Origin: an uncultured Eubacteriaceae bacterium
GTDB taxonomy: Bacteria; Bacillota; Clostridia; Eubacteriales; UBA1433
Direction of reading: 5' to 3'
DNA length: 15,228 bases
Assembly (NCBI GenBank): GCA_937880125.1
Contig: CALFLU010000044.1
Location: 1 to 15,228, forward strand
The notes beneath the pieces are model-generated. The model had not been told where the DNA came from. It saw only the letters and a list, made by a program, of their open reading frames with translations, and did no database searches. Numbering within the stretch: position 1 is the first letter of the stretch; each line of letters starts with the position of its first letter. This document shows positions 5,035-13,818 of the stretch, one piece after another. A program made the position numbers and the translations under genes.

Positions 5035-7788
5035 TTAGGGATTGGCAGGTGCCGGTGCCATCTGGTTAAGCACGCTGCGCAACTGATTCATATATTCGCC
5101 ATATGCTGCCCAATCTCCGTTTTTCTGTGCTTGCTCAGCCTTTTGAAACAGCTCATTTGCTCTCACTGCCAGCTGTGTGCTGTCGGTTGCAACATCGCCG
5201 CTTGCACCGCTGCTGCCGCCGGGTTGTTCAGATCCCTTGCCGAATATTTGCACCAAGCCATCGCTTAGAGAGTCCGTCATAACAATTCTGTCTCCGTAAG
5301 CTACGATTACTTTTTTCAGCTCCGGAATATTTCTCTCGCTGCTGCTTGTGGCCTGCAAATAAATCGGCTCAATATAGATTAAGTTGTTGTCAATCGGTAT
5401 TGTCATCAAGTTTCCGCGTATCAAGCTGGAACCCTGTTGACTGAGAAGTGTCAGCTGCGGTGCAATAATCGTATCCTGGTCGATTCGTTTTTCCATTTGC
5501 ATCGGTCCATACACAAGAGATTGCTTAGAAAAAGCATAGACGAGCAATTTGCCGTATTCGTCTCCGTCACTGCCCCCTGCTATCCATGCAACCATGTTAT
5601 CTTTGCCACGCGGGGTGTAGGCACTCATCAACAAAAATTCCGTGCCTCGTTCGGGCAGTTTCATCACTGTATAAGCCGAATCCACGGGGAATACTTCATT
5701 TTTCACGCCATAGATTTGGTTTGCCACTTCCCATTGGTCCTCTTTGTTATAAAAAACTTCGGGGTTGGTCATGTGATAGGTTTTATAAATTTCGCGCTGT
5801 ACATCAAAGTAGGCTTTGGGATATTTAATATGCGCGCGAACAGCACTGTCCATTTCTTCAAGCGGCTTAAAGATGCCGTTATAGATTTTGTTATAGGTTT
5901 GTGCAATGGGGTCGCTGTCATCCACCAGGTAAAACACCGTCTCGCCGGTATAGGCATCCATAACGGCTTTTACCGAGTTGCGCATATAGTTGTTTTCCGA
6001 AGACTTGCTGTAAGGCTCCGAATAGGGGTATTTGTCCGTGGTAGTATACCCTTCGATAATCCAATAAAGCTTGCCGTTGGCTATGGCAATATAGGGATCA
6101 TCATCATAGTGCAAAAACGGCGCCAGAAGCTTCACGCGCTGCATGACATTTCTTCTGATCAATATCTGGCTGTCGCTGCTGATGTCTGATGAAAAGAGGA
6201 TTTTAATCGTTTTTTCGTTAATTGCAAAAGCAATACGGTTATATCCCTTCAACGAAAGCCCCGTTTGAGCTTCATACTGTGTCTCCGCATTGTCATTGCC
6301 CATCGGATAGTCAAATTCGTCTGTTTTTGCATTGACAATCGCATAAGAATCCGTGCGCTCTCCAAAATAAACACGCGGTTGATCCACATTCAGCTCAGGT
6401 ATGTGCGTCGTCGGCGGAATGTCTTTGAGCGCCAAAGCAGGTTGCCCCACACTGGTCACTTCGTTAACGGGAGATATGGCAATACCAAACCCGTGTGTAT
6501 ACTTTAAGTGCTGGTTAATCCAGGTTTTTGCATTTTCCGCCAGATTTTCGTTGTTCATTTCGCGAACACCCAAAAACACTTGTCGATATTCCCCGTTAAA
6601 ATAGTATCTGTCCACATCAATGTCCACAAATTCATAATATTGACGTATCCCCTGCAGTGAGTTATACATATCCAGCGTAGGCTCTGCATCATTAATCGGT
6701 ATATTATTGATTGTCAGGGCATTATCGCGAATGGATTGTGCCGTCAACGCCTCTGTGGCATTAAATTCTTTTACCTCAATATCGTTTAACTGGTACGCTT
6801 GCCGTGTATATTCAATGTTGTAAGTCATATACGGCAACTCTTTTTGCAATTGGTTTGGAGCAACAACATAACTGTTGACAATATAAGCCGCAACATTGCC
6901 GAGAAAGGCAACGGCAATGAGCAACACCGGCACCGCCACCAGGTTTTTGATTTTCCCGGTTTTGCCAAAGAGTAACACGCCAACGGCGCCTAAAACGCTT
7001 AATCCGCACAGCGCCCAATACAGCGGCAACATAATTTTTACATCGGTATAGCTTGCTCCATGCCCAATGCCCTTGTTTGAATACAATAAATCGAATCGCT
7101 TTAAATAAAACGATACCGCAAGCAGCAACAAGAACAAAAATCCGTAAAAAATAAGATGTTTTGAAGCCACATCCCATACGCGCTTGCCGATGTTTTTCAA
7201 CTCTTCCTTGTCGGTCTCACGGTTCAAAAACAACTCCGTTCCCGAGTTTTTGATATAGGCATAGACCAGTGTGCCCACGGTGATGATTGCACATACAAAC
7301 AAAAGCAAAAATCCCACCTGCAATAACTGCTGATAAAACGGAAGTTTGAATACATAAAATGAAAGTTCCTGGTCATAAATCGGATCATTTAAGCCAAATT
7401 TCGTTGCATTCAAAAATTCCAGCAATTTATACCACATAATTTGCGAGATAAAAATCGCACACGCCAGGGCAACCACAATCGATATCGCCCATCTGATGAT
7501 TCCTTTTTTCTTTTTTTCGCGTTCGCTGTCTACAATTGTCAGCGTGCCGCGCGGCGTGTTTTTTTCGATTTGGCGTATCAAGATATTAAACAAAATGCTC
7601 AGCACGACAAAAAGCGGCACACCCAACTGCAATTTCGTGACCAGTTCTTTAAAAAACACCTGCAAATATCCTAATTTTTTATACCAAATGATATCTATAT
7701 AAAATCCGTTCAACCCGAAAAGAATGGCGCCGATGGCCAAGACAACGAGAAGTAAAATCCCATATGGTTTTTTTCCTTTTCCTTTCAT
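5035..7788 (-). CDS. UPF0182 family large membrane protein
   Basis: I recognise the UPF0182 (COG1615) family, whose function is unknown. The 917-residue length is within the family's usual size. Seven hydrophobic segments lie in roughly the first 320 residues, starting with GILLLVVLAIGAILFGLNGF near the N-terminus. A large, mostly hydrophilic region of about 600 residues follows, probably outside the membrane. The C-terminus has a low-complexity GSEQPGGSSGASG linker and then a short helical tail resembling the family's usual end (ANELFQKAEQAQKNGDW). An open frame exists from TTG at 7791, but the strong AGGGAGGG at 7793-7800 is only 2 bases from that TTG and about 5 from ATG at 7788, so I chose the ATG. 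It lies downstream of fbp on the same strand with its own likely promoter. Confidence 0.9.
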   Translation of the reverse strand: MKGKGKKPYGILLLVVLAIGAILFGLNGFYIDIIWYKKLGYLQVFFKELVTKLQLGVPLFVVLSILFNILIRQIEKNTPRGTLTIVDSEREKKKKGIIRWAISIVVALACAIFISQIMWYKLLEFLNATKFGLNDPIYDQELSFYVFKLPFYQQLLQVGFLLLFVCAIITVGTLVYAYIKNSGTELFLNRETDKEELKNIGKRVWDVASKHLIFYGFLFLLLLAVSFYLKRFDLLYSNKGIGHGASYTDVKIMLPLYWALCGLSVLGAVGVLLFGKTGKIKNLVAVPVLLIAVAFLGNVAAYIVNSYVVAPNQLQKELPYMTYNIEYTRQAYQLNDIEVKEFNATEALTAQSIRDNALTINNIPINDAEPTLDMYNSLQGIRQYYEFVDIDVDRYYFNGEYRQVFLGVREMNNENLAENAKTWINQHLKYTHGFGIAISPVNEVTSVGQPALALKDIPPTTHIPELNVDQPRVYFGERTDSYAIVNAKTDEFDYPMGNDNAETQYEAQTGLSLKGYNRIAFAINEKTIKILFSSDISSDSQILIRRNVMQRVKLLAPFLHYDDDPYIAIANGKLYWIIEGYTTTDKYPYSEPYSKSSENNYMRNSVKAVMDAYTGETVFYLVDDSDPIAQTYNKIYNGIFKPLEEMDSAVRAHIKYPKAYFDVQREIYKTYHMTNPEVFYNKEDQWEVANQIYGVKNEVFPVDSAYTVMKLPERGTEFLLMSAYTPRGKDNMVAWIAGGSDGDEYGKLLVYAFSKQSLVYGPMQMEKRIDQDTIIAPQLTLLSQQGSSLIRGNLMTIPIDNNLIYIEPIYLQATSSSERNIPELKKVIVAYGDRIVMTDSLSDGLVQIFGKGSEQPGGSSGASGDVATDSTQLAVRANELFQKAEQAQKNGDWAAYGEYMNQLRSVLNQMAPAPANP

Positions 7789-7832
7789 CAAACCCTCCCT
7801 TGAAATTGTGTCATATTTTACTGTTAAATTTC

Positions 7833-7873
7833 ATTATACAAAAATTTTCTTGCGTTCACATTAAATTATAACA
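7833..7873 (-). promoter_or_regulatory. Putative promoter(s) of the UPF0182 gene
   Basis: On the minus strand there are two TATAAT sequences between fbp and the UPF0182 gene. One is at 7870-7865 with an extended TGT before it (7873-7871); the other is at 7838-7833. Neither has a good -35 hexamer at the normal distance. No terminator is visible after fbp, so readthrough from fbp is also possible. Confidence 0.4.
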
Positions 7874-7879
7874 TGCACA

Positions 7880-9844
7880 TCAAATTTTTTCTTTCAAGTA
7901 CCCGTTTTTATAAGCATAGGCAAGCATTTCCAGTTGATGTATCTTTTTTTGAAGCATTTTTCCGCTATCCGTATCGGCTATGAGTTTTCGCTTCTCCACT
8001 TCTTCCAAAAGACGGCTTTCAGACCGAATGATAACGCCTTCTTCCACCACTTCTTCCACCGTCGTAAAAGGCTTATGGCTCACCAGCACAATGCCGTAGG
8101 AGTTGTAAATCAGCGTAAAGCCCGCAATGCCGGTTGTGGATTGATAGGCTTTTGCAAACCCGCCGTCTATGACCAATACCTTGCCCTCCGCCTTAATGGG
8201 GCTGACCCCTGATTTGACCTTGACGGGGATGTGGCCATTGACAATATGGCTGTTTTTGTCCGTAAGTCCAAATTCTTTCAACACCGCCGCTGCTGTCCTT
8301 GCACAATCGATACACACAAAGTAGGGATCCGAATTTTCCTTATGGGCTGCTTTGTCATCAATAAAATATCGCTCAAATGTCGTCATTTGATCCTTGCCAA
8401 ACAAAGGCGAATCGTGATGACACCACAAATACCAAAGAAAATCCGAACTGTAAGGATCCACATCAAAATAAGCGGCACGCGCCTTGCGATCCATCTTGTC
8501 CAGCAGCGCTTTGCCCTTATAGATTTTGCCGTCTACCTCCACACCTCTGAATTCTCCCTCAGGTGTCATCGGTATACATGCATGAAAGAGCAGATTTTCA
8601 TTGTGCGTCAAATAGATGCCGCCCTTCGAAAACATAAATCGAATATGGCGTTGCAGCTTCTCACTACCTGCAAAGGCCTTTTGCAACAACGTGATTACTT
8701 TTTCTTCATCTTCGTTTAGCGCAAAGGGATTCTTTGGGTCAATCGTCGGAAAATTCTTATCGTTGAGGTTATATATCTTGCCATTAAGGTCAATGGTATA
8801 CGCTTCAAAATCAACCTTGTCCAAGAGCTTCCTATGGTCCATTTTATAGCCTTTGTTGCGGGCGATGAGCTGACCTTCCAGTTTAAATTGAATCATGGCG
8901 ATGGCCTTGTGCATTTTTGCCATCAATTCTTCGTCAATATCCGGAATCTCCGTGGTCACTTTCGGCAAAAATTGCGTGCAGGCATCTTCCCCGTAATAAC
9001 GCATTGCCAAAGCCGCCAGCGGAAGCAAATTAATGCCGTAACCGTCTTCCACAATAGAGGTGTTGGCATAGCGCAAACAAATGCGAAGCACACAAGCCAC
9101 CGAGGCTGCATTGCCCGCCGCTGCACCCATCCATAAAATATCATGATTGCCCCATTGCACATCCACCGAATGATATTTCATCAGCTTGTCCATCACAAAA
9201 TGCGGACCAGGCCCCCTGTCATAAATATCGCCAATGATATGCAAATGATCCACCATAAAGCACTGAATCAATCGGCTGAATTCTTCAATCAGCTCGTCCG
9301 CCAATTCCAACTCGATGATATTTTTAAAAATTTCGTCATAATATCCTTTACGATTTGCATTGAACCCTTCATCCTCATAGAGCAATTCGTGCGTGATATA
9401 AGCAAATTCCTTGCCTAACAGCCTGTTGACTTTCGCGCGACTGTATTTGCTTGCCGATACAATGCACACCTTGACCAGCCGGCGCAACATCACTTCATAA
9501 AACGCCTTCATGTCTGCGCCCTCTGCCTCCACCTTGTCCATCATTTCGCGCGGATAGCAAATCAGCGTTGCCAAATTGCGCATTTCTTTTTCGTCTAACT
9601 CTTCTCCGAAGGTATCCTCGATTTTTCGGAGCACCACACCGGAACCGTTTCGCAACACATAATCAAAGGCATCATACTCTCCGTGAATATCTGTCAAAAA
9701 ATGTTCAGTCCCTTTGGGCAAGTTTAATATTGCCTTCAAGTTCATCAATTCAGTGGTCACTTGCACCACGTCTTTAAATTTTTCGGACAACAACAACAAA
9801 AATTCCATTTTTTCTGCTATTTCCGCCCTGGAATAAGAAGCCAT
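7880..9844 (-). CDS. fbp: Fructose-1,6-bisphosphatase class III
   Basis: This enzyme removes the 1-phosphate of fructose 1,6-bisphosphate in gluconeogenesis. The 654-residue protein matches the large Firmicute class III type (about 640-670 residues), unrelated to the common class I enzyme and built on a calcineurin-like metallophosphatase fold. The metal-site motifs are visible: D52-I-H54 in TDIHGEYDA, GDIYDRG at 205-211, GNHD at 232-235, and the late histidine in NGHIPVKVKSG. The frame opens at ATG 9850, but GGAAGG (9853-9858) is only 2 bases from it and 8 from the ATG at 9844, so MASYSRAEIAEK is the likelier start. The PHP phosphoesterase gene ends 39 bases upstream on the same strand, so the two are probably co-transcribed. 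Confidence 0.96.
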   Translation of the reverse strand: MASYSRAEIAEKMEFLLLLSEKFKDVVQVTTELMNLKAILNLPKGTEHFLTDIHGEYDAFDYVLRNGSGVVLRKIEDTFGEELDEKEMRNLATLICYPREMMDKVEAEGADMKAFYEVMLRRLVKVCIVSASKYSRAKVNRLLGKEFAYITHELLYEDEGFNANRKGYYDEIFKNIIELELADELIEEFSRLIQCFMVDHLHIIGDIYDRGPGPHFVMDKLMKYHSVDVQWGNHDILWMGAAAGNAASVACVLRICLRYANTSIVEDGYGINLLPLAALAMRYYGEDACTQFLPKVTTEIPDIDEELMAKMHKAIAMIQFKLEGQLIARNKGYKMDHRKLLDKVDFEAYTIDLNGKIYNLNDKNFPTIDPKNPFALNEDEEKVITLLQKAFAGSEKLQRHIRFMFSKGGIYLTHNENLLFHACIPMTPEGEFRGVEVDGKIYKGKALLDKMDRKARAAYFDVDPYSSDFLWYLWCHHDSPLFGKDQMTTFERYFIDDKAAHKENSDPYFVCIDCARTAAAVLKEFGLTDKNSHIVNGHIPVKVKSGVSPIKAEGKVLVIDGGFAKAYQSTTGIAGFTLIYNSYGIVLVSHKPFTTVEEVVEEGVIIRSESRLLEEVEKRKLIADTDSGKMLQKKIHQLEMLAYAYKNGYLKEKI

Positions 9845-9883
9845 ATACATAACCTTCCATCCTGTTTATTTATACATATTCAT

Positions 9884-10714
9884 CTATCGCATCAGTTCTT
9901 GATACCAATCACTTTGCAGCATCTGTGCCGTGACGTGCGGTACACCCAATTTACGTTGCGCAATAAATTTACCGTGATAGTCCGAGCCACCCGATATCAA
10001 AAGCCCACGCTCTTTTGCATAGGCCAAATAATGATTTTCTTCTTCCTTGGAAGCATTGTATATCGTATAACATTCTATGCCCGCAATGCCCATCTTCACC
10101 ACTTCGTCCAACCTGCCTGCAGGCATAAATTTCTCGTTTTTATCCTTAGAGTATGCGGGGTGCGCCAAAAAAGCCCGTCCACCCGATTGCGCAATTGCCT
10201 TGGTCACATCCGCCAGGTCCGCAAAGTTTTCATCCAAAACCACATCTGTTTGTGTCATAAAATACTCCTGCATGTTGCCAACAATGCCTTTGTCGATTAA
10301 GTAGTTCAACGAAGGCCATCCTCCGCGCGATGGCTCATAGCTGTAGGAAAAAAACTCTTGTGCATCCACACGGCTGTCACGTTGACCCACCCATTCAATG
10401 CGCGAAATGTCAATACTCGCCCAAACCGATTGATTGTATTGCAAAATTTCTTTCAAATACACATGATCAATATCGCACCCGTAACCCAAAATATGAAATA
10501 TTTTCCCGTCATAAAATGCGCTGATTTCCGTAGCGGCAATAAAACCCAACCCACGCTGCTTTGCAAGTGCGGCTGTTTTTTCTACATTGGCCGTCGTGTC
10601 ATGATCCGCAATAGCGAAAACACCGATACCCATATCGGAAATTTCTTCGACCAGCTCCATAGGATCACTGGTTCCGTCTGACGCTGATGTGTGTAGGTGA
10701 AGATCAATTTGCAC
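9884..10714 (-). CDS. PHP-domain metal-dependent phosphoesterase
   Basis: The 276-residue protein is a polymerase-and-histidinol-phosphatase (PHP) domain hydrolase of the TrpH/YciV-like group. Members act on nucleoside 3',5'-bisphosphates or on short RNA ends; this one's substrate cannot be fixed from sequence. Metal ligands are complete: H6 and H8 (DLHLHTSASDGT), D13, H38 (IADHDTT), E63, H74, H185 (FLAHPAY), D245 and H247 (GGSDYHG). Residues about 85-165 form an insertion with SRGGWPSLNYLIDKG. The start codon is GTG at 10714; GGAGG at 10721-10725 is 6 bases upstream, and the PHP motif begins four residues in, which fixes the start. It heads a leftward cluster with fbp. It has no signal peptide and is presumably cytoplasmic. 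Confidence 0.92.
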   Translation of the reverse strand: MQIDLHLHTSASDGTSDPMELVEEISDMGIGVFAIADHDTTANVEKTAALAKQRGLGFIAATEISAFYDGKIFHILGYGCDIDHVYLKEILQYNQSVWASIDISRIEWVGQRDSRVDAQEFFSYSYEPSRGGWPSLNYLIDKGIVGNMQEYFMTQTDVVLDENFADLADVTKAIAQSGGRAFLAHPAYSKDKNEKFMPAGRLDEVVKMGIAGIECYTIYNASKEEENHYLAYAKERGLLISGGSDYHGKFIAQRKLGVPHVTAQMLQSDWYQELMR

Positions 10715-10749
10715 TGCCTGCCTCCAAGTGTCATCATACTGTTTTCTAT

Positions 10750-10778
10750 ATTATACTATAAAAACTTGTTTTTGACTG
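10750..10778 (-). promoter_or_regulatory. Putative promoter of the PHP gene
   Basis: TATAAT on the minus strand (10755-10750) has a weak -35 match, CAGTCA (10778-10773), at 17 bases. The start would fall near 10743, about 30 bases before the GTG. It is divergent from the promoter at 10842-10870. Confidence 0.4.
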
Positions 10779-10841
10779 CCCTGTGAATCTATTTTATTTT
10801 TCATAAAAACTGTATTTATTATATATTTTCTTAAAAAAAAC

Positions 10842-10870
10842 TTAACAAATCCTTTGAACAGGCGTACAAT
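10842..10870 (+). promoter_or_regulatory. Putative promoter of the hypothetical protein-cstA operon
   Basis: TTAACA (10842-10847) and TACAAT (10865-10870) are 17 bases apart, each differing from consensus at one position. A second, overlapping candidate is TTGAAC (10854-10859) with TAGAAT (10876-10881). The leader would be only about 20-25 bases. I see no obvious catabolite-responsive (cre) operator, but I could not search systematically. Confidence 0.5.
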
Positions 10871-10900
10871 ATAAATAGAATATAAAAAAAGAGGCTTCTT

Positions 10901-11428
10901 ATGTCGACAAATTCATTCGGTGACGAATTTTTCAATGCGTTATTGCAATCCTATTCGACATATTTTGACATCGACTCGGATATTACCATCGACGGCATTA
11001 CTTATGCGGCTACAGCAGCCTATCACGCCAGGAGCGAAAAATATGTACTGGTTAAAAAGGCAAAACTTTGGGCAGCCGAAACCAACGAATATGTCTATTT
11101 TTTCATAACCGATAAGCTGGATACCGCCCTGCTTCAAGTACTGACTGATAACGTTATTCAAACCACACTGAAAAAAATTCACCCGCACAACGAACATATG
11201 TGTACCCATATGAGCCTAATCGTCTTGACCAAGCACATTCATCCATCGACCTATGACGCCATACAAAGGACAAAATTTCGAAAAAGTTTTCTTTTTTCTC
11301 TGCACGGTTGGACAGCTCTGCGCCTTGCCGTGGTGGATTTGACCAATCAATTCATCATAACCAATAAAGAGGGTGCAGAAATCAAACGCCGCCTACACAA
11401 ACTTTTACATAAATATCATATTCATTAA
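10901..11428 (+). CDS. Hypothetical protein, 175 residues, upstream of cstA
   Basis: I do not recognise this family. The 175-residue protein has no signal peptide, no convincing membrane segment and no cysteine pair; it is probably a soluble alpha/beta protein. Visible blocks are an acidic N-terminal third (EFFNALLQSYSTYFDIDSD), a basic segment KYVLVKKAKLWAAETNEYVYF, and a C-terminus rich in histidine and lysine (KRRLHKLLHKYHIH). AGAGG at 10890-10894 lies 6 bases before the ATG. Codon use looks like its neighbours. The stop codon is followed after 12 bases by cstA, and the cstA ribosome binding site overlaps the stop, so the two are probably translated from one message. A role linked to the transporter is inferred only from that linkage. 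Confidence 0.85.
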   Translation: MSTNSFGDEFFNALLQSYSTYFDIDSDITIDGITYAATAAYHARSEKYVLVKKAKLWAAETNEYVYFFITDKLDTALLQVLTDNVIQTTLKKIHPHNEHMCTHMSLIVLTKHIHPSTYDAIQRTKFRKSFLFSLHGWTALRLAVVDLTNQFIITNKEGAEIKRRLHKLLHKYHIH

Positions 11429-11440
11429 GGAGGGGTTTTT

Positions 11441-13147
11441 ATGAACTCACTTGCTATTCTCGTTATCGGCGTAGGCATTTTGGTCATAGGCTACCTTTTC
11501 TATGGCAGATGGCTCAGTAAAGAGTGGGGCGTAGACCCATCGCGACCCACCCCTGCGCACACCATGTCCGACGGCTTGGACTATTGTCCGGCCAAGGCTC
11601 CGGTATTGCTGGGGCACCACTTTTCATCCATTGCGGGCGCCGGTCCCATTAACGGCCCCATCCTCGCAGCCATTTTTGGCTGGGTTCCTGTGTTTTTATG
11701 GATCGTTGTCGGGGGGATTTTCTTTGGCGCGGTACAAGACTTTTCGTCTTTGTTCGCCTCTATTCGTCACAAGGGACGCTCCATTGGCTATGTTATCGAA
11801 AAAAACATGGGCGAAAAAGGCAAGCAACTCTTTTTAATGTTTGCTTACTTGACCCTTTTGCTCGTTGTAGCCGCCTTTACCAGCATTGTTGTCGGCACAT
11901 TCAATGGCTTCACGGCGGAAGGCGCCAAAATACCGGCTAACGGCAGCACCGCAACCATTTCTGTTTTGTTCATTGTCATGGCAGTCATCTTTGGCTTCGG
12001 TGTCTATCGAAAAGGTGCGCCACTGGGCATCAGTTCCGTAATCGGCATTATCGCCATTGCCATCTCAATCGTCCTCGGTCTCAAATTTCCGATCTTCCTC
12101 AGCAGCAATATTTGGCTGATCATTGTGCTGGTCTACATCTTTGTTGCCTCAGTCACTCCGGTCTGGATTTTATTGCAACCGAGAGATTACCTCAGTTCAT
12201 TTTTGCTCTATGCAATGATCATCGCTGCATTTGCCGGTATTGTTGTCACACGACCCGAACTAAATCTGCCGGCATTCGCAGGCTTTAGCGGCCTAAATAA
12301 TAACAGCCAACTCTTTCCCATGCTGTTTATCACCGTGGCCTGCGGTGCGATTTCAGGTTTTCACAGTCTGGTGGCTTCAGGCACTACCGCAAAACAAATC
12401 GACAATGAGAAAGATGCCAAAATCATCGGCTATGGCGGTATGCTCATCGAGTGCGTCGTTGCCATCATTGCATTGATTGCAGTGGGCATTCTTTTCAAAA
12501 ACGGCACCTTTGCAACGGGCACACCGACACAGGTGTTCGCAACAGGAATTGCAACAATGATTCAGGGTTTTGCCGGCGAAAGTGCCTATAATGTTGCTTA
12601 TGCGCTGATTATTCTTTCCGTCTCCGTATTTTGCCTCACCTCTTTGGACACTGCAACACGATTGGCAAGATATATGTTTACCGAATTTTTCTTAAAAAGC
12701 GGCGAAGATCCAGCCAGCCTCACAGGCGTACGCAAAGTATTGATCAATCCCTATGTTTCTACCTTGATTACCGTGGCCATCGGCGGTGCCATGGCTGTGG
12801 GCGGATATGCAAAAATCTGGCCGCTGTTTGGCTCTGCCAATCAGCTTTTAGGCGCTTTGGCGCTTCTTGCTGTTGCCGTATGGCTCGGCAATGCGGGAAA
12901 AAATAATAAAATGTTCTACTTCCCTATGGCATTTATGTACATCGCAACCATTGCCGCTTTGGTCATTACCGTTGTTAACAACATAGCAAAACTCACCGCC
13001 GGCAACGGCACCATGGGCGCAGAGGGACTGCAAGTTATATTTAGTGTTTTGCTGATTATCCTGGCAATTAACCTTGCCATTGTCGGCACCAAGACATTGC
13101 GCCATAAAAAAACCTTACCACCTGATGAAGCAGAGACGGCCAAATAA
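11441..13147 (+). CDS. cstA: CstA-family carbon starvation protein, pyruvate/peptide transporter
   Basis: This is a multi-pass membrane transporter of the CstA/BtsT family; Escherichia coli members take up pyruvate and have been linked to peptide use when carbon is short. The 568-residue protein is almost entirely hydrophobic segments (roughly 14-16). Family signatures are present: GHHFSSIAGAGPINGPI near residues 59-75, GAVQDFSSLFASIRHKGRS, LLQPRDYLSSFLLY, GFHSLVASGTTAKQI and SLDTATRLARYMFTEFF. It is shorter than the ~700-residue E. coli proteins. AAGGAGGGG at 11427-11435 overlaps the stop codon of the preceding gene and lies 5 bases before the ATG. Substrate (pyruvate or peptides) is not decidable from sequence. 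A strong terminator follows. Confidence 0.92.
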   Translation: MNSLAILVIGVGILVIGYLFYGRWLSKEWGVDPSRPTPAHTMSDGLDYCPAKAPVLLGHHFSSIAGAGPINGPILAAIFGWVPVFLWIVVGGIFFGAVQDFSSLFASIRHKGRSIGYVIEKNMGEKGKQLFLMFAYLTLLLVVAAFTSIVVGTFNGFTAEGAKIPANGSTATISVLFIVMAVIFGFGVYRKGAPLGISSVIGIIAIAISIVLGLKFPIFLSSNIWLIIVLVYIFVASVTPVWILLQPRDYLSSFLLYAMIIAAFAGIVVTRPELNLPAFAGFSGLNNNSQLFPMLFITVACGAISGFHSLVASGTTAKQIDNEKDAKIIGYGGMLIECVVAIIALIAVGILFKNGTFATGTPTQVFATGIATMIQGFAGESAYNVAYALIILSVSVFCLTSLDTATRLARYMFTEFFLKSGEDPASLTGVRKVLINPYVSTLITVAIGGAMAVGGYAKIWPLFGSANQLLGALALLAVAVWLGNAGKNNKMFYFPMAFMYIATIAALVITVVNNIAKLTAGNGTMGAEGLQVIFSVLLIILAINLAIVGTKTLRHKKTLPPDEAETAK

Positions 13148-13172
13148 GCAACTCATTTTGTTTCATTACAAT

Positions 13173-13201
13173 AAAAAAGCTGCGACATTCGCAGCTTTTT
13201 T
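13173..13201 (+). terminator. Bidirectional rho-independent terminator between cstA and the ferritin-like gene
   Basis: A 12-bp stem, AAAAAAGCTGCG (13173-13184) with its complement at 13190-13201, closes a 5-base loop ACATT. A-rich sequence on the left and T-rich on the right let it serve cstA on the plus strand and the ferritin-like gene on the minus strand. Confidence 0.88.
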
Positions 13202-13230
13202 ATTGGCTTCATCGCCAATTTTTCCATTCG

Positions 13231-13704
13231 CTATAGCCCCAAAGAGCGCAGCGGGGCAAATTGTCCTCTTTCTCTGACCAACTGAAGATGCTTCTTTTCT
13301 TCTTTCAAGATAATTTTCATCTCATCCTGTGCAATATCGGGATACATCTCCATCATTTGGTGAACAAATAATATACCGTCACGCTCCATTTGTTCTGCCA
13401 AATCCAGTGCGTCTTTGATTTTCATTTTTTTGTCAAATCGGTGCTTTGCAGATACATTCTGCTCAATCAGTGATTGCACATAGACAACTTCATCATTGGA
13501 AAATTCTCTTTCCATCGCGCCGCCATATTTATTCAAAATGGCTTGATAGATTTTTTCGTGATTTTCCTCTTCGAGTGACAGCCTGTTAAGTAAGGCCTTT
13601 GATCTTTCGTCTGACGCATTTTCCGCCAAATCTTTGTAATACTTCGCCACTTCCTGCTCCATCTTCACAAAGGTGGATAAAATTTGCCCTCCGTCGAAAT
13701 TCAT
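13231..13704 (-). CDS. Ferritin-like (rubrerythrin-type) diiron protein
   Basis: The 157-residue protein is a four-helix bundle with the diiron ligand pattern of the rubrerythrin/ferritin-like superfamily: E16 in helix 1 (MEQEVAKYY), E46 and H49 in helix 2 (EEENHEKI), E104 or E107 in helix 3 (LAEQMERDG) and E136 and H139 in helix 4 (KEEKKHLQL). It lacks the C-terminal rubredoxin-like CxxC iron site of full rubrerythrins, so it needs an outside electron donor if it is a peroxidase. Such proteins usually detoxify peroxide or handle iron in anaerobes. GGGAG at 13712-13716 lies 7 bases before the ATG. It has its own promoter and shares a terminator with cstA. Confidence 0.88.
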   Translation of the reverse strand: MNFDGGQILSTFVKMEQEVAKYYKDLAENASDERSKALLNRLSLEEENHEKIYQAILNKYGGAMEREFSNDEVVYVQSLIEQNVSAKHRFDKKMKIKDALDLAEQMERDGILFVHQMMEMYPDIAQDEMKIILKEEKKHLQLVRERGQFAPLRSLGL

Positions 13705-13739
13705 TACATCACTCCCTTTATTAATTGTTTCTTAAGGAA

Positions 13740-13768
13740 ATTCTATAACGAAATGCCTCGCTTTGCAA
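13740..13768 (-). promoter_or_regulatory. Putative promoter of the ferritin-like gene
   Basis: On the minus strand TTGCAA (13768-13763) and TAGAAT (13745-13740) are separated by 17 bases. Transcription would start near 13733, giving a leader of about 30 bases. I do not see a clear PerR- or Fur-type palindrome over it. Confidence 0.5.
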
Positions 13769-13818
13769 GGAAAAGAATTTATTCTTCCTGATTTGATAAA
13801 AATGCACCGCACCCATCT

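Noticed and set aside
5437..6189. Open frame of 250 codons on the plus strand
   Set aside because: It is antisense to the UPF0182 gene; its composition reflects the complementary codons and no domain is visible.
7789..7791. TTG as start codon of the UPF0182 gene
   Set aside because: The ribosome binding site is only 2 bases away, whereas the adjacent ATG at 7788 has normal spacing.
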